From contig CANEWU010000005.1 in NCBI GenBank assembly GCA_947442825.1, positions 1-44,892 on the forward strand: a stretch of 44,892 nt of DNA. Direction: 5' to 3'. Shown here one piece after another: positions 7,029 to 17,034 of the stretch (the stretch's first letter is position 1; every line of letters starts with the position of its first letter). The notes under the pieces were generated by a model. That model did not search any database, was not told the origin of the DNA, and was given only the letters and a program-made list of their open reading frames with translations. A program made the translations under genes and the position numbers. Source of the stretch: Synechococcaceae cyanobacterium. Lineage in GTDB: Bacteria; Cyanobacteriota; Cyanobacteriia; PCC-6307; Cyanobiaceae.

Positions 7029-8216
7029 TCAGCCCCCCTGCCCGCTCAGCCGCGGCAGGGCCATGGAGCGACGGCCATCGGCGGAACACACCACCGTGGC
7101 GCTGCGGTAGTGGCGCGGCGTGCTCAGCAGCAGGCGCCAGGCCTCGTGGCCTGGAAGCAGCTGATAGCGGTCGCCGTAGTGCTCCTGCAACAACCGCCGC
7201 ACCTGGGGGTAATAGCTGCTGTTAAGTCCCGGGAAGATGTGGTGTTCGGTGTGATGGGAGAAATGGAGATGCAGCAGATCGAGCCAGCGCGGCACCTGCA
7301 ACGACAGGCTGTTGGCCAGCGAATCGTTGCTCTCCTCCAGCGGCGTCAGCAGATGGTTGGTGAAGATGTAAGCCATCGCTCCGGCGTAGCCCAGCCAGAT
7401 CGGCAGGAAGTAGCCGAGCAGCAGGCCGCGGGCACTGGGGCCGATCCAGGCGATCACGCCGGCGTGCAAACCCGCAACTGCGACTAACTCCAGCAGGATG
7501 CGTCGCCGCTCGCGGGCGCTCACCACGAAGGGGGCAGGCGGGAAGGCCGCCGTGCCATCGGGCACGAGCAGCACCGAGGCGAGCGTGCGCAGATTGTGTA
7601 CCCCCCAGGAGCTGGCCATCCCCAGCAGCAGGCCCAGCCCACTCACCTCATCGGAGGGGGTGAAGCGGTGCTGGATCCACTTGCCCCAGCTGGCCGGCTG
7701 CTGCTCCAGGTAGCTGCGGTCGGGATCGCGGAGGCTGTTGGTGTTGCCGTGGTGCTCGCGGTTGTGCACCGCCTGCCAGAGGGTGGGGGGCATCCAGAGC
7801 AGGGCGAGCCCCAGCAGCCCCACCGCACGCCGCCAGCCCTGCCCGCGCACGGCACTGCCGTGCAGCAGATCGTGGCTGGAGAACAGCAGCACGATCACTG
7901 CGTTGCCCATCACCAGGCTGAAGGGCAGAAACAGGAGCAGGGCTCCCCAGGACCACTGGTCCAGGGAACAGGCCATCGTCCAGCCCAGACCCAGGATCGC
8001 CAGGTTGATCAACAGCAGCCCCAGGCGCCCCGGATCGGTGCGGAAGGCCTCCGGTGGCAGCAAGGAGCGGAGGTGACGGCCAACGCTCTCCCCCTCCGCT
8101 GGGCCGGCGAGGAGGGGGGACACCGGCGAGGAGACGGCGGGGGCGCCGAACCGGGCGGCGCGGGAAGAAAAGGAAGGAGGAATGGGATCAGGCTGGACCT
8201 GGGCCCAGTCGAGCAC
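7029..8216 (-). CDS. fatty acid desaturase family membrane protein
   Basis: His boxes HDLLHG, HNREHHGNTN, HHTEHHIFPGLNSSYYPQV. Confidence 0.88.
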   Translation of the reverse strand: MLDWAQVQPDPIPPSFSSRAARFGAPAVSSPVSPLLAGPAEGESVGRHLRSLLPPEAFRTDPGRLGLLLINLAILGLGWTMACSLDQWSWGALLLFLPFSLVMGNAVIVLLFSSHDLLHGSAVRGQGWRRAVGLLGLALLWMPPTLWQAVHNREHHGNTNSLRDPDRSYLEQQPASWGKWIQHRFTPSDEVSGLGLLLGMASSWGVHNLRTLASVLLVPDGTAAFPPAPFVVSARERRRILLELVAVAGLHAGVIAWIGPSARGLLLGYFLPIWLGYAGAMAYIFTNHLLTPLEESNDSLANSLSLQVPRWLDLLHLHFSHHTEHHIFPGLNSSYYPQVRRLLQEHYGDRYQLLPGHEAWRLLLSTPRHYRSATVVCSADGRRSMALPRLSGQGG

Positions 8217-8310
8217 GGCGGGGAGTCCGCCTGGGGGGCGGAGAACCGGGGGCGGAAGGGAAGCGAACGGATCGGTTGCCGGGACTGGCCTGGGCCTGGA
8301 TCATGGGGGC

Positions 8311-10158
8311 ATGTTCCTGCTGCATTTTCTTTCCGCCCCCAACCCCACCATCGGCTACGGGGTGCACGCGCTGCAGCTGCAGCGGGAGCTGAGCCTGCTG
8401 GCCAGCGGCGGCGGCTTCTGGTTCCAGGCCACCGACCTGGGCCGCCCCGGCGAGCTGGAGGCCTCCGCCGAGCTGCTCACCACCCTGCCCCCGGAGCTGC
8501 CGGTGGTGAATGTGCTGCTCGGCGACGGGCGCAGCTCCCATGAGCTGCTCGAGCGGCTACGGGGCCACAAGGTCACCTACACGGTGTTTGAGAGCGACAT
8601 CCTGCCCCTGGGCTGGCCGGAAAATCTGCGGCGCTCCGACCTGGTGATCACCGCCTCCGACTGGGGGGCCGCCATCCTGCGCCGGGAGCTGGGCGATACG
8701 CCGGTGGCCGTGGTGCCCGAGGGGGTCGACCCCACCCTGCTGCACCAGTGGAACCGCCCCACCGACCTGCGGCCCTTTCACCCCCACAACCGGCGCGACG
8801 CGCCCCTGGAGGAGTGCTTCCGCTTCCTGGCGGTGGGCAAGCTCGAGAGCCGCAAGAGCTACGAGGAGCTGGTGGCCGCCTTCCGGCTGGCCTTCCCCGA
8901 CCGCCCCGACGTGCGCCTGCAACTGCGGCTGCACAATCCCTTCGACCCCCACTATCGCCAACGCGCCGAAGCCCTGGGCAGCGCCGACCTGGAGGGGCGC
9001 TTGCTGCTGGTGGAGGGCAGCGGCGGCCGCGAAACCCTCAGTCCCGAAGGAATAGCCGAGCTTTACCGCAGCAGCCATGCCTTCGTGTTCCCGAGCAAGG
9101 GGGAAGGCTGGGGGTTGCCCTTGATCGAGGCGATCTCCTGCGGCACCCCCATCGTGGCCACCCACTACAGCGCCCCGATGCAGTATCTGCAAACGATCGA
9201 GCAGAGCTTCAGCCGCATCGATCACCAACTGGTGGAGATCCAGGAGCCCGATTTCCTGCGCTACCACCGCTTCGCGCCCGACCGGCCGGCCCACTGGGCC
9301 CAGCCGGATGTGCCCTGCCTGGCGCGGCGGTTGCGCCAGGTGGTCGAGAACTGGCCGGCGCTGCGGGAGCAGGCCAAGGCCAACGCCCGCACGATCCACC
9401 AGCGCTTCTCCTGGGCGGCCAGCGCCGAAACCCTGATTGATGTGCTGCAGGAGCGGTTGCTGGCACCGCCGGCGGAGGCGATCGTGGCGGCGCGGGCGCC
9501 CGATCCGGACACGCCGCTGGACGCCGACACGCTGGCTGCCCTGCTGGGGCGGCGCAGCGCCACCTTCCAGCTGTGCGCAGCGCACCTCAACCGCCAGGCC
9601 CAGCCGCGTGTTCTGGAGCTGGGCACCACCCGCAGCTTCCGCTCCGGCTGGATCGACGCCCAGAGCTTCGAGCCCGACCCGCGCCTCTGGGACTGGGGCG
9701 GTGGCTGCGGCACCTATGCGTTCGCCGCCCTGGTGCCCCACGCCACGGTGGAAACGGTGGATCCGGAGGCGGCGGCCCTGCGGGTGGCCCGCCGGATCTG
9801 CCGCCCCTTCGGCGAACGGGTGCAGTACCGAGCGACGCTCTCCTCGTTGCACCTGGCAAGCTGCGGCCGGGGCTACGACCTGATCTACATGGACCACGGC
9901 GAAACGGGACCGGAGACGGCGGAACTGCACCGCCGCGACGCCGAGCTGATCGTGCAGCGCTCCCTGCTCCAGCCCGGCGGTTTGATCCTGATCGATGACC
10001 AGAACGTGGGGGAGGGGATCGCCGGCAAGGGATCCCTCTCCATCCCCTACCTGCTCAGCCAGGGGTTCGAGCTGCTCACGGCGCCGGAGAGCTACCAGGC
10101 GCTGCTGCAAGCCCCGCCAGGGGCAGAGGGGCCCGACGAAGAGCCGCCTACGGCATAA
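8311..10158 (+). CDS. glycosyltransferase (GT1/GT4-like) fused to a C-terminal class I methyltransferase-like domain
   Basis: N-terminal ...FVFPSKGEGWGLPLIEAISCGTPIVATHYSAPMQYL (GT-B). C-terminal RVLELGTTRSFRSGWID...GGGCGTYAFAALVPHATVETVDPEAAALRVA...DLIYMDHGETGPETAELHRRDAELIVQRSLLQPGGLILIDDQNVGEG. Confidence 0.85.
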   Translation: MFLLHFLSAPNPTIGYGVHALQLQRELSLLASGGGFWFQATDLGRPGELEASAELLTTLPPELPVVNVLLGDGRSSHELLERLRGHKVTYTVFESDILPLGWPENLRRSDLVITASDWGAAILRRELGDTPVAVVPEGVDPTLLHQWNRPTDLRPFHPHNRRDAPLEECFRFLAVGKLESRKSYEELVAAFRLAFPDRPDVRLQLRLHNPFDPHYRQRAEALGSADLEGRLLLVEGSGGRETLSPEGIAELYRSSHAFVFPSKGEGWGLPLIEAISCGTPIVATHYSAPMQYLQTIEQSFSRIDHQLVEIQEPDFLRYHRFAPDRPAHWAQPDVPCLARRLRQVVENWPALREQAKANARTIHQRFSWAASAETLIDVLQERLLAPPAEAIVAARAPDPDTPLDADTLAALLGRRSATFQLCAAHLNRQAQPRVLELGTTRSFRSGWIDAQSFEPDPRLWDWGGGCGTYAFAALVPHATVETVDPEAAALRVARRICRPFGERVQYRATLSSLHLASCGRGYDLIYMDHGETGPETAELHRRDAELIVQRSLLQPGGLILIDDQNVGEGIAGKGSLSIPYLLSQGFELLTAPESYQALLQAPPGAEGPDEEPPTA

Positions 10159-11128
10159 CCAGCCCCGCCTTCTGCATACGCAGCCGTTCATCCAGGATGG
10201 TCTCCATCGTTTGGAAGGCGTCATGGGAGCTGCTCCATCCCAGCTGGCGCTCCGCCTCGATCGGACTGCCGTAGATGTCGGCGATTTCGGCAGGCCTGTA
10301 GAGAGAGGTATCGATATGGAGAGCCTGCTCGGATACGTTCATGCAGCGGAAAACACATTGGACGATCTCACGGAGCGACACCGATCGACCCGTACAGATC
10401 AGATGATCCCCCGGCTCTTCCTGCTGCAACATCAAGCGCATGGCCTGCACATAATCGGGTGCATAGCCGAAATCGCGCCGCACATCAAGGTTGCCAAAAG
10501 ATAGGGAATTGATCTCGCCAGCCGCCAGGCCGAGCACCCCATCCATCAACTTGCGGGTAAAAAAGTCAACTTTACGAAGCACCGATTCGTGGTTAAATAG
10601 GATACCTGAAACAGCATAGATCCCATAGGCTCGTCGATAGGAGCGCACCAGATGGTGAGCCGCCACCTTGGAAACGGCATAGGGGCTGATTGGGTTGAAG
10701 AGCGTGTCACTCGTTACACAACCATCCTCCACATTGCCATACATCTCGCTGCTCGAAGCGTGGTAGAGGCGGATGGCGGGGGCCAGCACACGGATCGCCT
10801 CCAACCAGCTCATCACCGGGTGAATATTGGCCTGCATGGTGAGGGCAGGCTGGCGAAACGAGGCAGAAACGCTGCTCTGGGCCGCCAGGTTGTAGACCTC
10901 ACTGGGCTTGACCTCCAGCAGCAGCCTCTGGACATCAATCGAATCGCCGAGGCGGGCTTTGAGCAGGCGAACCCGGGGGAGAACACCCAGATAATCGAGG
11001 TTCCAGAGGCTGGAGAAGCGTGCCTCCTCAAGAACGCCGATCACCTCGGTACCGCACTCGAGCAGGTGCTTGGCCAGGTAGGCACCATCCTGGCCCGTGA
11101 TGCCCGTGATCAGGGCGCGCGCCGTCAT
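10148..11128 (-). CDS. gmd: GDP-mannose 4,6-dehydratase-like SDR
   Basis: ALITGITGQDGAYLAKHLLE, EVYNLAAQSSVSASFRQP, ASSSEMYGNV, SPYAVSKVAAHHLVRSYR. Confidence 0.85.
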   Translation of the reverse strand: MTARALITGITGQDGAYLAKHLLECGTEVIGVLEEARFSSLWNLDYLGVLPRVRLLKARLGDSIDVQRLLLEVKPSEVYNLAAQSSVSASFRQPALTMQANIHPVMSWLEAIRVLAPAIRLYHASSSEMYGNVEDGCVTSDTLFNPISPYAVSKVAAHHLVRSYRRAYGIYAVSGILFNHESVLRKVDFFTRKLMDGVLGLAAGEINSLSFGNLDVRRDFGYAPDYVQAMRLMLQQEEPGDHLICTGRSVSLREIVQCVFRCMNVSEQALHIDTSLYRPAEIADIYGSPIEAERQLGWSSSHDAFQTMETILDERLRMQKAGLVMP

Positions 11129-12132
11129 CGCTGCTTCGCGGGCCGCTGCAGCGACCGATAAAGATCCAAATAGAGTGTAGCAATCGAATCCGAATCAAAG
11201 CGGCGCACATTGCGCCTACCGCGTTCGATCAGCTCGGCACGGAGGGCGCCATCCTCGATCACACGCAGCAGGCCGGCTCGCATCGAGGCTACGGAGAAGG
11301 GATCGACGAGAACGGCCCCATCGCCCGCCACATAGGGCATCGATGTGACCGTGCTCGTAACCACCGGCCGCCCCACCGACTGGGCCTCGAGGATCGGCAT
11401 GCCGAAACCCTCCAATGTGGAGGCGAATGCGACAAGATCGGCGCGGCGGTACTGCTCGATCACCTCCTCCTCGCCGATGCCGCAGTGATTTTCCACACGG
11501 ATTCCATGCTCCTCCAGCACGGACACCAGATCGCTGCTGAGGCGGCCGATCACCACCAGGGTGCAATCAATGCCACGCAGGGCCTGGGCCAGGCGGGGGA
11601 TGTTTTTGTTGGCTGTGGTACCCACCTGTAAGATGCGTGGAGACTGGCAATTAAAGGGCTGAGGGCAATAAACAAATGCCGGCGAGATTGACACCGGCAC
11701 CACATGAATGCGCTCAGGATCGAGCTCGGGAACCCAGCGCAGCAGATCCTCCTTCACGGCTTGGGAAATCACCGTGATCGCCGCTACCCGCCGCAGGGGC
11801 AGGCGAAACCAGAACTGGCGCAGAACTTCGCGCTGCCAGCCCTGCAGCTGATGCAGGCGACCACAGTCGGCCACCGTCACCACCGTGCGGGCTGGATCGG
11901 TGCCGAAGGCGGCAAACTGAATATCGCCGGTGATGTGCACCAGATCGCCCTGGTGGCGGCGCGCGAAGCGCACAATCCGGAGCCGGTTGAGCAGGCCCTG
12001 GCTGGTGTAGGGGGAGACGTGGTGCGCCACCTCCACCCCCAGCTTCAGCAGGGAAGCGCGCACCCGCTCAAAATAACTCTCCAGGCTGTAAAAACCCTCA
12101 ATAGGGCGCCTGGAAACAAACGAAACCCTCAT
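11125..12132 (-). CDS. glycosyltransferase family 1/4
   Basis: MRVSFVSRRPIEGFYSLESYF...RILQVGTTANKNIPRLAQAL...LVAFASTLEGFGMPILEAQSVGRPVVTS; stop overlaps the gmd start. Confidence 0.87.
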   Translation of the reverse strand: MRVSFVSRRPIEGFYSLESYFERVRASLLKLGVEVAHHVSPYTSQGLLNRLRIVRFARRHQGDLVHITGDIQFAAFGTDPARTVVTVADCGRLHQLQGWQREVLRQFWFRLPLRRVAAITVISQAVKEDLLRWVPELDPERIHVVPVSISPAFVYCPQPFNCQSPRILQVGTTANKNIPRLAQALRGIDCTLVVIGRLSSDLVSVLEEHGIRVENHCGIGEEEVIEQYRRADLVAFASTLEGFGMPILEAQSVGRPVVTSTVTSMPYVAGDGAVLVDPFSVASMRAGLLRVIEDGALRAELIERGRRNVRRFDSDSIATLYLDLYRSLQRPAKQR

Positions 12133-12429
12133 CAGCCCGCCAAGCCTCCCTGTCCCACAAGACAAGGAAAGGCCAAGCATCCCCCCTCGAATCGAAGGCG
12201 CAGGCTGGCCACAGCCCCAGCACCCCATCGACAAACGTCGGGCCAGGAAGAAATATTTATACGGCGATTCCCGCTTGGCTGATCACTCATCGCGATCCCA
12301 TCTGTTGGAATTGAATTTAGCATCGATCCCCATTCCCCCCTCTCCAGCCGCCGCCATCGCGGCTCTCGCGCCACCACCGCGCCCAGGGGCCGGCAGACGA
12401 CCGGATCCTTCCTGCGGGAGAATTGAGCC

Positions 12430-14427
12430 ATGGCCTCCCCCGTCCCCCCCGGCACCGCCCCGTCCAACGCTGGCACGGCCAGCGCAGTCATCTCCAGCGC
12501 GGCCAGCCAGGCGAGCAGCGAACGCTTCGATCTGATCGTGGTCGGGGGCGGCCACGCGGGCTGCGAAGCGGCGCTCACGGCGGCCCGGCTGGGGCTGCAC
12601 ACCGCCCTGTTCGCCCTCAACCTCGATCGCATCGCCTGGCAGCCCTGCAATCCGGCGGTGGGGGGGGCCGCCAAGAGCCAGCTGGTGCATGAAGTGGATG
12701 CCCTCGGCGGCGTGATCGGCCGCCTGGCCGATGCCACCACCCTGCAGAAGCGGGTGCTCAACGCCAGCCGCGGCCCGGCCGTCTGGGCGTTGCGGGCCCA
12801 GACCGACAAGCGCCAGTACGCGCGCCAGATGCTGCAGCTGCTGCAGCACACCCCCAACCTGGCCCTGCGCGAGGCGATGGTCACCGGCCTGGAGGTGGAG
12901 AGCGCTCCGGGCGGCGGCCCCCGCATCACCGGCGTGCGCACCTACTTCGGCAGCGTCTACACCGCCGGCGCTGTGGTGCTCACCACCGGCACCTTCCTGG
13001 GGGGGCGCATCTGGGTGGGGGATCGATCCATGCCGGCGGGGCGGGCGGGGGAACCGGCCGCCGAGGGGCTCACCGAAGCGCTGCAGGCCCTGGGCCTGCG
13101 CACCGGCCGCCTCAAAACCGGCACCCCCGCGCGGGTCGACCGGCGCAGCGTCGCCCTCGACCAGCTCGAGGAGCAGCCCAGCGACGCCGACGGCCGCTTT
13201 TTCTCCTTCGATCCGGCGGCCTGGGTGAGCAGCGAGCCCATGGCCTGCCACATCACCCGCACCACCGCCGCCACGCACCAGCTGATCCGCGACAACCTCC
13301 ACCTCACGCCGATCTACGGCGGGCACCTCGAGAGCACCGGCCCGCGCTACTGCCCCTCGATCGAGGACAAGATCGTGCGCTTCGCCGACAAGGAGAGCCA
13401 CCAGATTTTCCTGGAACCCGAGGGGCGCGACACGCCGGAGCTCTACGTGCAGGGCTTTTCCACCGGCCTACCGGAGCGGCTGCAGCTGGAGCTGCTGCGC
13501 ACCCTGCCGGGCCTGGAGCAGTGCGTGATGTTGCGGCCCGCCTACGCCGTCGACTACGACTACCTCCCGGCCACCCAGCTCAATGCCTCCCTGGCCGTCC
13601 AGGGGGTGGCGGGCCTGTTTTGCGCGGGCCAGCTCAACGGCACCACCGGCTACGAGGAGGCGGCGGCCCAGGGCATGGTGGCGGGCCTGAACGCCGCCCG
13701 CTGGCTGGGCGGCCAGGAGCCGGTGATCTTCCCGCGCGAAGGCAGCTACATCGGCACCCTGGTCGACGACCTGGTCACCAAGGACCTGCGGGAGCCCTAC
13801 CGGGTGCTCACCAGCCGCAGCGAATACCGCCTGGTGCTGCGCGGCGACAACGCCGACCGGCGGCTGACCCCCCTGGGCCGGGAGCTGGGCCTGATCGACG
13901 ACCGTCGCTGGGCCATCTTCACCGCCAAACAGGCAGCGATCGCAGCGGAGATCCGCCGGCTGGAGGGGGAGCGGCTCAAGGTCAGCGATCCGGCCGCCGC
14001 GGCGGTGGAGGCCCAGACCGGCGCGCCGATCCGCGGCTCCATCACCCTGGCCGACCTGCTGCGCCGCTCCGGGTTCCACGCCGCCGACCTGGTGACCCAT
14101 GGGCTCGCCGATGCCGCCCTGCCCCAGGAGGTGCGCGAGGGGGCGGAGATCGACATCAAATACAGCGGCTACCTGGCCCGCCAACGCCAGCAGATCGAGC
14201 AGGTGCGGCGCGCCGAGCATCGGCCGATCCCGGCGGACGTGCCCTGGGCCGCGATCGGCACCCTCTCCGCCGAGGCGCGCGAGAAGCTGGCGGCCGTGCG
14301 GCCACTCACCCTCGGCCAGGCGGGCCGGGTGCCGGGCGTCAGCCCCGCGGACGTGACGGCCCTGCTGCTGTGGCTGGAGCTGGAGCAGCGCCGCCAGGGG
14401 AAAACAGTATGTGAACAGAGCGGCTGA
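12430..14427 (+). CDS. mnmG: tRNA uridine-5-carboxymethylaminomethyl(34) synthesis enzyme MnmG (GidA)
   Basis: [47 protein letters not shown]...[24 protein letters not shown]. Confidence 0.97.
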   Translation: MASPVPPGTAPSNAGTASAVISSAASQASSERFDLIVVGGGHAGCEAALTAARLGLHTALFALNLDRIAWQPCNPAVGGAAKSQLVHEVDALGGVIGRLADATTLQKRVLNASRGPAVWALRAQTDKRQYARQMLQLLQHTPNLALREAMVTGLEVESAPGGGPRITGVRTYFGSVYTAGAVVLTTGTFLGGRIWVGDRSMPAGRAGEPAAEGLTEALQALGLRTGRLKTGTPARVDRRSVALDQLEEQPSDADGRFFSFDPAAWVSSEPMACHITRTTAATHQLIRDNLHLTPIYGGHLESTGPRYCPSIEDKIVRFADKESHQIFLEPEGRDTPELYVQGFSTGLPERLQLELLRTLPGLEQCVMLRPAYAVDYDYLPATQLNASLAVQGVAGLFCAGQLNGTTGYEEAAAQGMVAGLNAARWLGGQEPVIFPREGSYIGTLVDDLVTKDLREPYRVLTSRSEYRLVLRGDNADRRLTPLGRELGLIDDRRWAIFTAKQAAIAAEIRRLEGERLKVSDPAAAAVEAQTGAPIRGSITLADLLRRSGFHAADLVTHGLADAALPQEVREGAEIDIKYSGYLARQRQQIEQVRRAEHRPIPADVPWAAIGTLSAEAREKLAAVRPLTLGQAGRVPGVSPADVTALLLWLELEQRRQGKTVCEQSG

Positions 14428-14671
14428 CAGAACGCGGAAACACCACCACCATGAAGGGCACAGGTTGCCGTGGATACCGCAGGCAAATGATCGCAAAACT
14501 TTTCGAAGGTTTGATCAACCATCTCCTTGCCCTTGCGGGAGTGCCCAGCCAGCTCTCCGAGGGTCACCCCAGTGGGCCTGAAGGGAGCCACCCCGAGGAC
14601 GAACCGGAGGGCAGCCTGCAACCCGTGCCCGTGAAGAGCTTTCTCCACTACCTCTGAATCCCCCAGAGCCC

Positions 14672-15274
14672 TCAGCGGTGGATCACCCCAAGGCTGCCGA
14701 GCACGCCAGCCGCCGCCAGAAACAGCAACGGCGACCAACGGGTGCGCAGCATCAGCCCGCACACCAGAAGGGACACCAGCACCGCCAAAGGGGTGCGGGC
14801 GGCGGTCTGCACGATCTTCACCCCCACCGCAAACAGCAGTCCCAGCGTCACCGGACCGAGACCCCGCTCGAAGGCGATGCGCCAGGGGGAATTCTCCAAC
14901 CGCCGCCAGCTCAGGCAAGCGGCCACCATCAACAGGGTGGACGGCACCAGGATCGCCGCCTCGGCAGCGCAGGCGGTGAGCAGCGCCCACCCCAGCCCAT
15001 GGGGCCAGCCGGCGCCGAGCCCGAGCAGCCCGACGATCATCGAACTGGGGCCGGGAGCCGCCTCCGCCAGGGCATAAAGATCGGCGAACTGGGCATCGCT
15101 CAGCCAGCAGTAGGTGTCGACCGCCAGGTGGTGATATTCCGCCAGCAGGGTGTTCCCTCCCCCCAGGGAGAACAGCGACAACGACAGAAACTCCCCCACC
15201 ACCTGCGCCAGGGTGCCCACGGGGGTCAGGGAAGCGGCCGCGCAGGCTCCGGCGGCGGCGAGCAGGGGCGTCAT
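14672..15274 (-). CDS. chrA: chromate transporter family protein (second half-size subunit)
   Basis: VVGEFLSLSLFSLGGGNTLLAEYHHLAVDTYCWLSDAQFADLYALAEAAPGPSSMIVGLLGL. Confidence 0.85.
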   Translation of the reverse strand: MTPLLAAAGACAAASLTPVGTLAQVVGEFLSLSLFSLGGGNTLLAEYHHLAVDTYCWLSDAQFADLYALAEAAPGPSSMIVGLLGLGAGWPHGLGWALLTACAAEAAILVPSTLLMVAACLSWRRLENSPWRIAFERGLGPVTLGLLFAVGVKIVQTAARTPLAVLVSLLVCGLMLRTRWSPLLFLAAAGVLGSLGVIHR

Positions 15275-15876
15275 GGACGGCTCCCCGAACGCGGCCAATA
15301 CCAGGCCATCCCCACCGGAGCGGCCACCAGGATCACCGGGATCAGCCGCAGATGCCCCCACGTGAGTGCGGCAAACACAGCCGCGGCCAGCAGCAGGGCG
15401 AAGGGGTCGTGGCGGTAGGTGCCCAACACCCGAAAACCCATCGACAGGGCCATCCCGGCCGCCGCGGCCACCACCCCAGCCAGCACCCGATCCACCACGG
15501 GCAGAGCATGGAAGGAGAAATAGGCCACCCCAAGGGCCAGCAGCAGGCTGAAGGGCACGAGCAGCATGCCCGCCAGGGCCGCCAGCCCACCCCCCAGGCC
15601 GCGAAAGCCGGTGCCGATGTAGAGGGCCAGGTTGATCTGGTTCGGCCCAGGCAGCAGGCGGGCCACCGTGAGGCCGGTGAGGAACTGGGCCTCGCTGAGC
15701 CAGCGCCGCCGCTCCACCACGATCCTCTGGCTCCAGGCCGAAAGGCCGCCGCCGAAGGCGGACAGCGCCACCTGAAGCATCCCCTGGAAAAGCTCCCGCA
15801 GGCCGGGGGGCGGGGCCAGGGGCTCGAAGTCGGCGGGAGGCGCGGGGGAGGAGGGCCGCGCAGCGGGATCAGTCAT
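15271..15876 (-). CDS. chrA: chromate transporter family protein (first half-size subunit)
   Basis: LFQGMLQVALSAFGGGLSAWSQRIVVERRRWLSEAQFLTGLTVARLLPGPNQINLALYIGTGFRGLGGG. Confidence 0.85.
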   Translation of the reverse strand: MTDPAARPSSPAPPADFEPLAPPPGLRELFQGMLQVALSAFGGGLSAWSQRIVVERRRWLSEAQFLTGLTVARLLPGPNQINLALYIGTGFRGLGGGLAALAGMLLVPFSLLLALGVAYFSFHALPVVDRVLAGVVAAAAGMALSMGFRVLGTYRHDPFALLLAAAVFAALTWGHLRLIPVILVAAPVGMAWYWPRSGSRP

Positions 15877-16897
15877 GGACGAAATGGGGGTCGGGCGGCA
15901 GCTCGCCGGCCTCGTGGAGATGGGGCTCCAAGGGATCGGGGGCGTGGTAAGGCTCCGCCGCCTCCCAGTCGCGCTCGAAGCACTCCCGCAGGCGCTGCAC
16001 CACCTCCGGCGCGTCCGACTCGATGCCCAGCTCGCGACGCAGGTCGAAGGCGCTGCGGTCGAGGTTCATCGAGCCGGTCTGGGCGTAGCGGCCATCGGCA
16101 AGCAACAGCTTGGCGTGGAGCTTCGGCTGCTTCTGGCGACGCACCTTGACCCCGAACCGGCCCATCACCCGCAGCGACGCGAAGGTGTCGTAGATGTCCC
16201 AGTCGGAGATGCCGTGCTTGCCGCCGCAGAGGAAGTGCACCTTCACACCGCGCTCGCAGGCCGCCACGATCCGATCGAGCATCACCGCATCCACCACCTT
16301 GGGGTGCTGAATCCAGAGGGATCGGCTGGCCAGATCGAGGATGCGGGCCAGCTGGCCGCGGCTGTGCCGATTGCTCCACACCAGGCCCACCCCAAGGTCG
16401 GGCTCGAAGGCCCGCCGATCCCAGTCGGCCTCGAAGCCGGCGATCACCTGGGCCACCACGGCCGCGTCGTGGCTGACGATGCCGTAGTCGCGGGTCTGGG
16501 TGAAGTACTTGTCGCTGAGGTTGAAGGTGGCGACCAGGGCGGTGTGCCCATCCACCACCAGCGATTTCTCATGGGTCACCGGAAAGGCGTCGCTGGTCCA
16601 GGCCACCTCCATCCCCCACGCCGCCAGGCGGGCGAAGGCCGCATCGTTCCAGCGGTCGCCGCCGGAGGTGTGGGGGTTGAGCATCACGCGCACGCGCACG
16701 CCCCGGCGCTGGGCCCGCAGCAGCGCCTGCTCGATGCTCTCCGACTGGAGCTTGAACTGCTTGAGCCGCAGGCTTTGCCGCGCCTCATCGATCAGGGCTT
16801 CCACCGCCTCGACGCCGTCCTCGGGCATCACCAGCAGGCGCTGGTGGGAATGGCGCGGCTCGGGCGCGGTTGGCGGGGATCCGGAAGGTTGGCTCAT
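15869..16897 (-). CDS. phospholipase D-like domain protein (two HKD-type motifs)
   Basis: THEKSLVVDGHTALVATFNLSDKYF and KLHAKLLLADGRYAQTGSMNLDRSAFD. Confidence 0.9.
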   Translation of the reverse strand: MSQPSGSPPTAPEPRHSHQRLLVMPEDGVEAVEALIDEARQSLRLKQFKLQSESIEQALLRAQRRGVRVRVMLNPHTSGGDRWNDAAFARLAAWGMEVAWTSDAFPVTHEKSLVVDGHTALVATFNLSDKYFTQTRDYGIVSHDAAVVAQVIAGFEADWDRRAFEPDLGVGLVWSNRHSRGQLARILDLASRSLWIQHPKVVDAVMLDRIVAACERGVKVHFLCGGKHGISDWDIYDTFASLRVMGRFGVKVRRQKQPKLHAKLLLADGRYAQTGSMNLDRSAFDLRRELGIESDAPEVVQRLRECFERDWEAAEPYHAPDPLEPHLHEAGELPPDPHFVHD

Positions 16898-17034
16898 CCG
16901 CGGCAATCGCTCCTGACTGTTGTAGGGCCGTCGCACCACTTTGGGACCGGTTCGCTAAGCGGTGCCCCGCCAACCCTGGCAGCCTCCCGGCCCCTGCCCT
17001 TACGATCGCCCGACCAAGCGGAGGGGTCTTCCCG

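Noticed and set aside
15271-15274. Frameshift splitting chrA into two ORFs
   Set aside because: Each half has its own complete CHR-domain N-terminal motif and the overlap is a normal ATGA, so a two-gene system is more likely.
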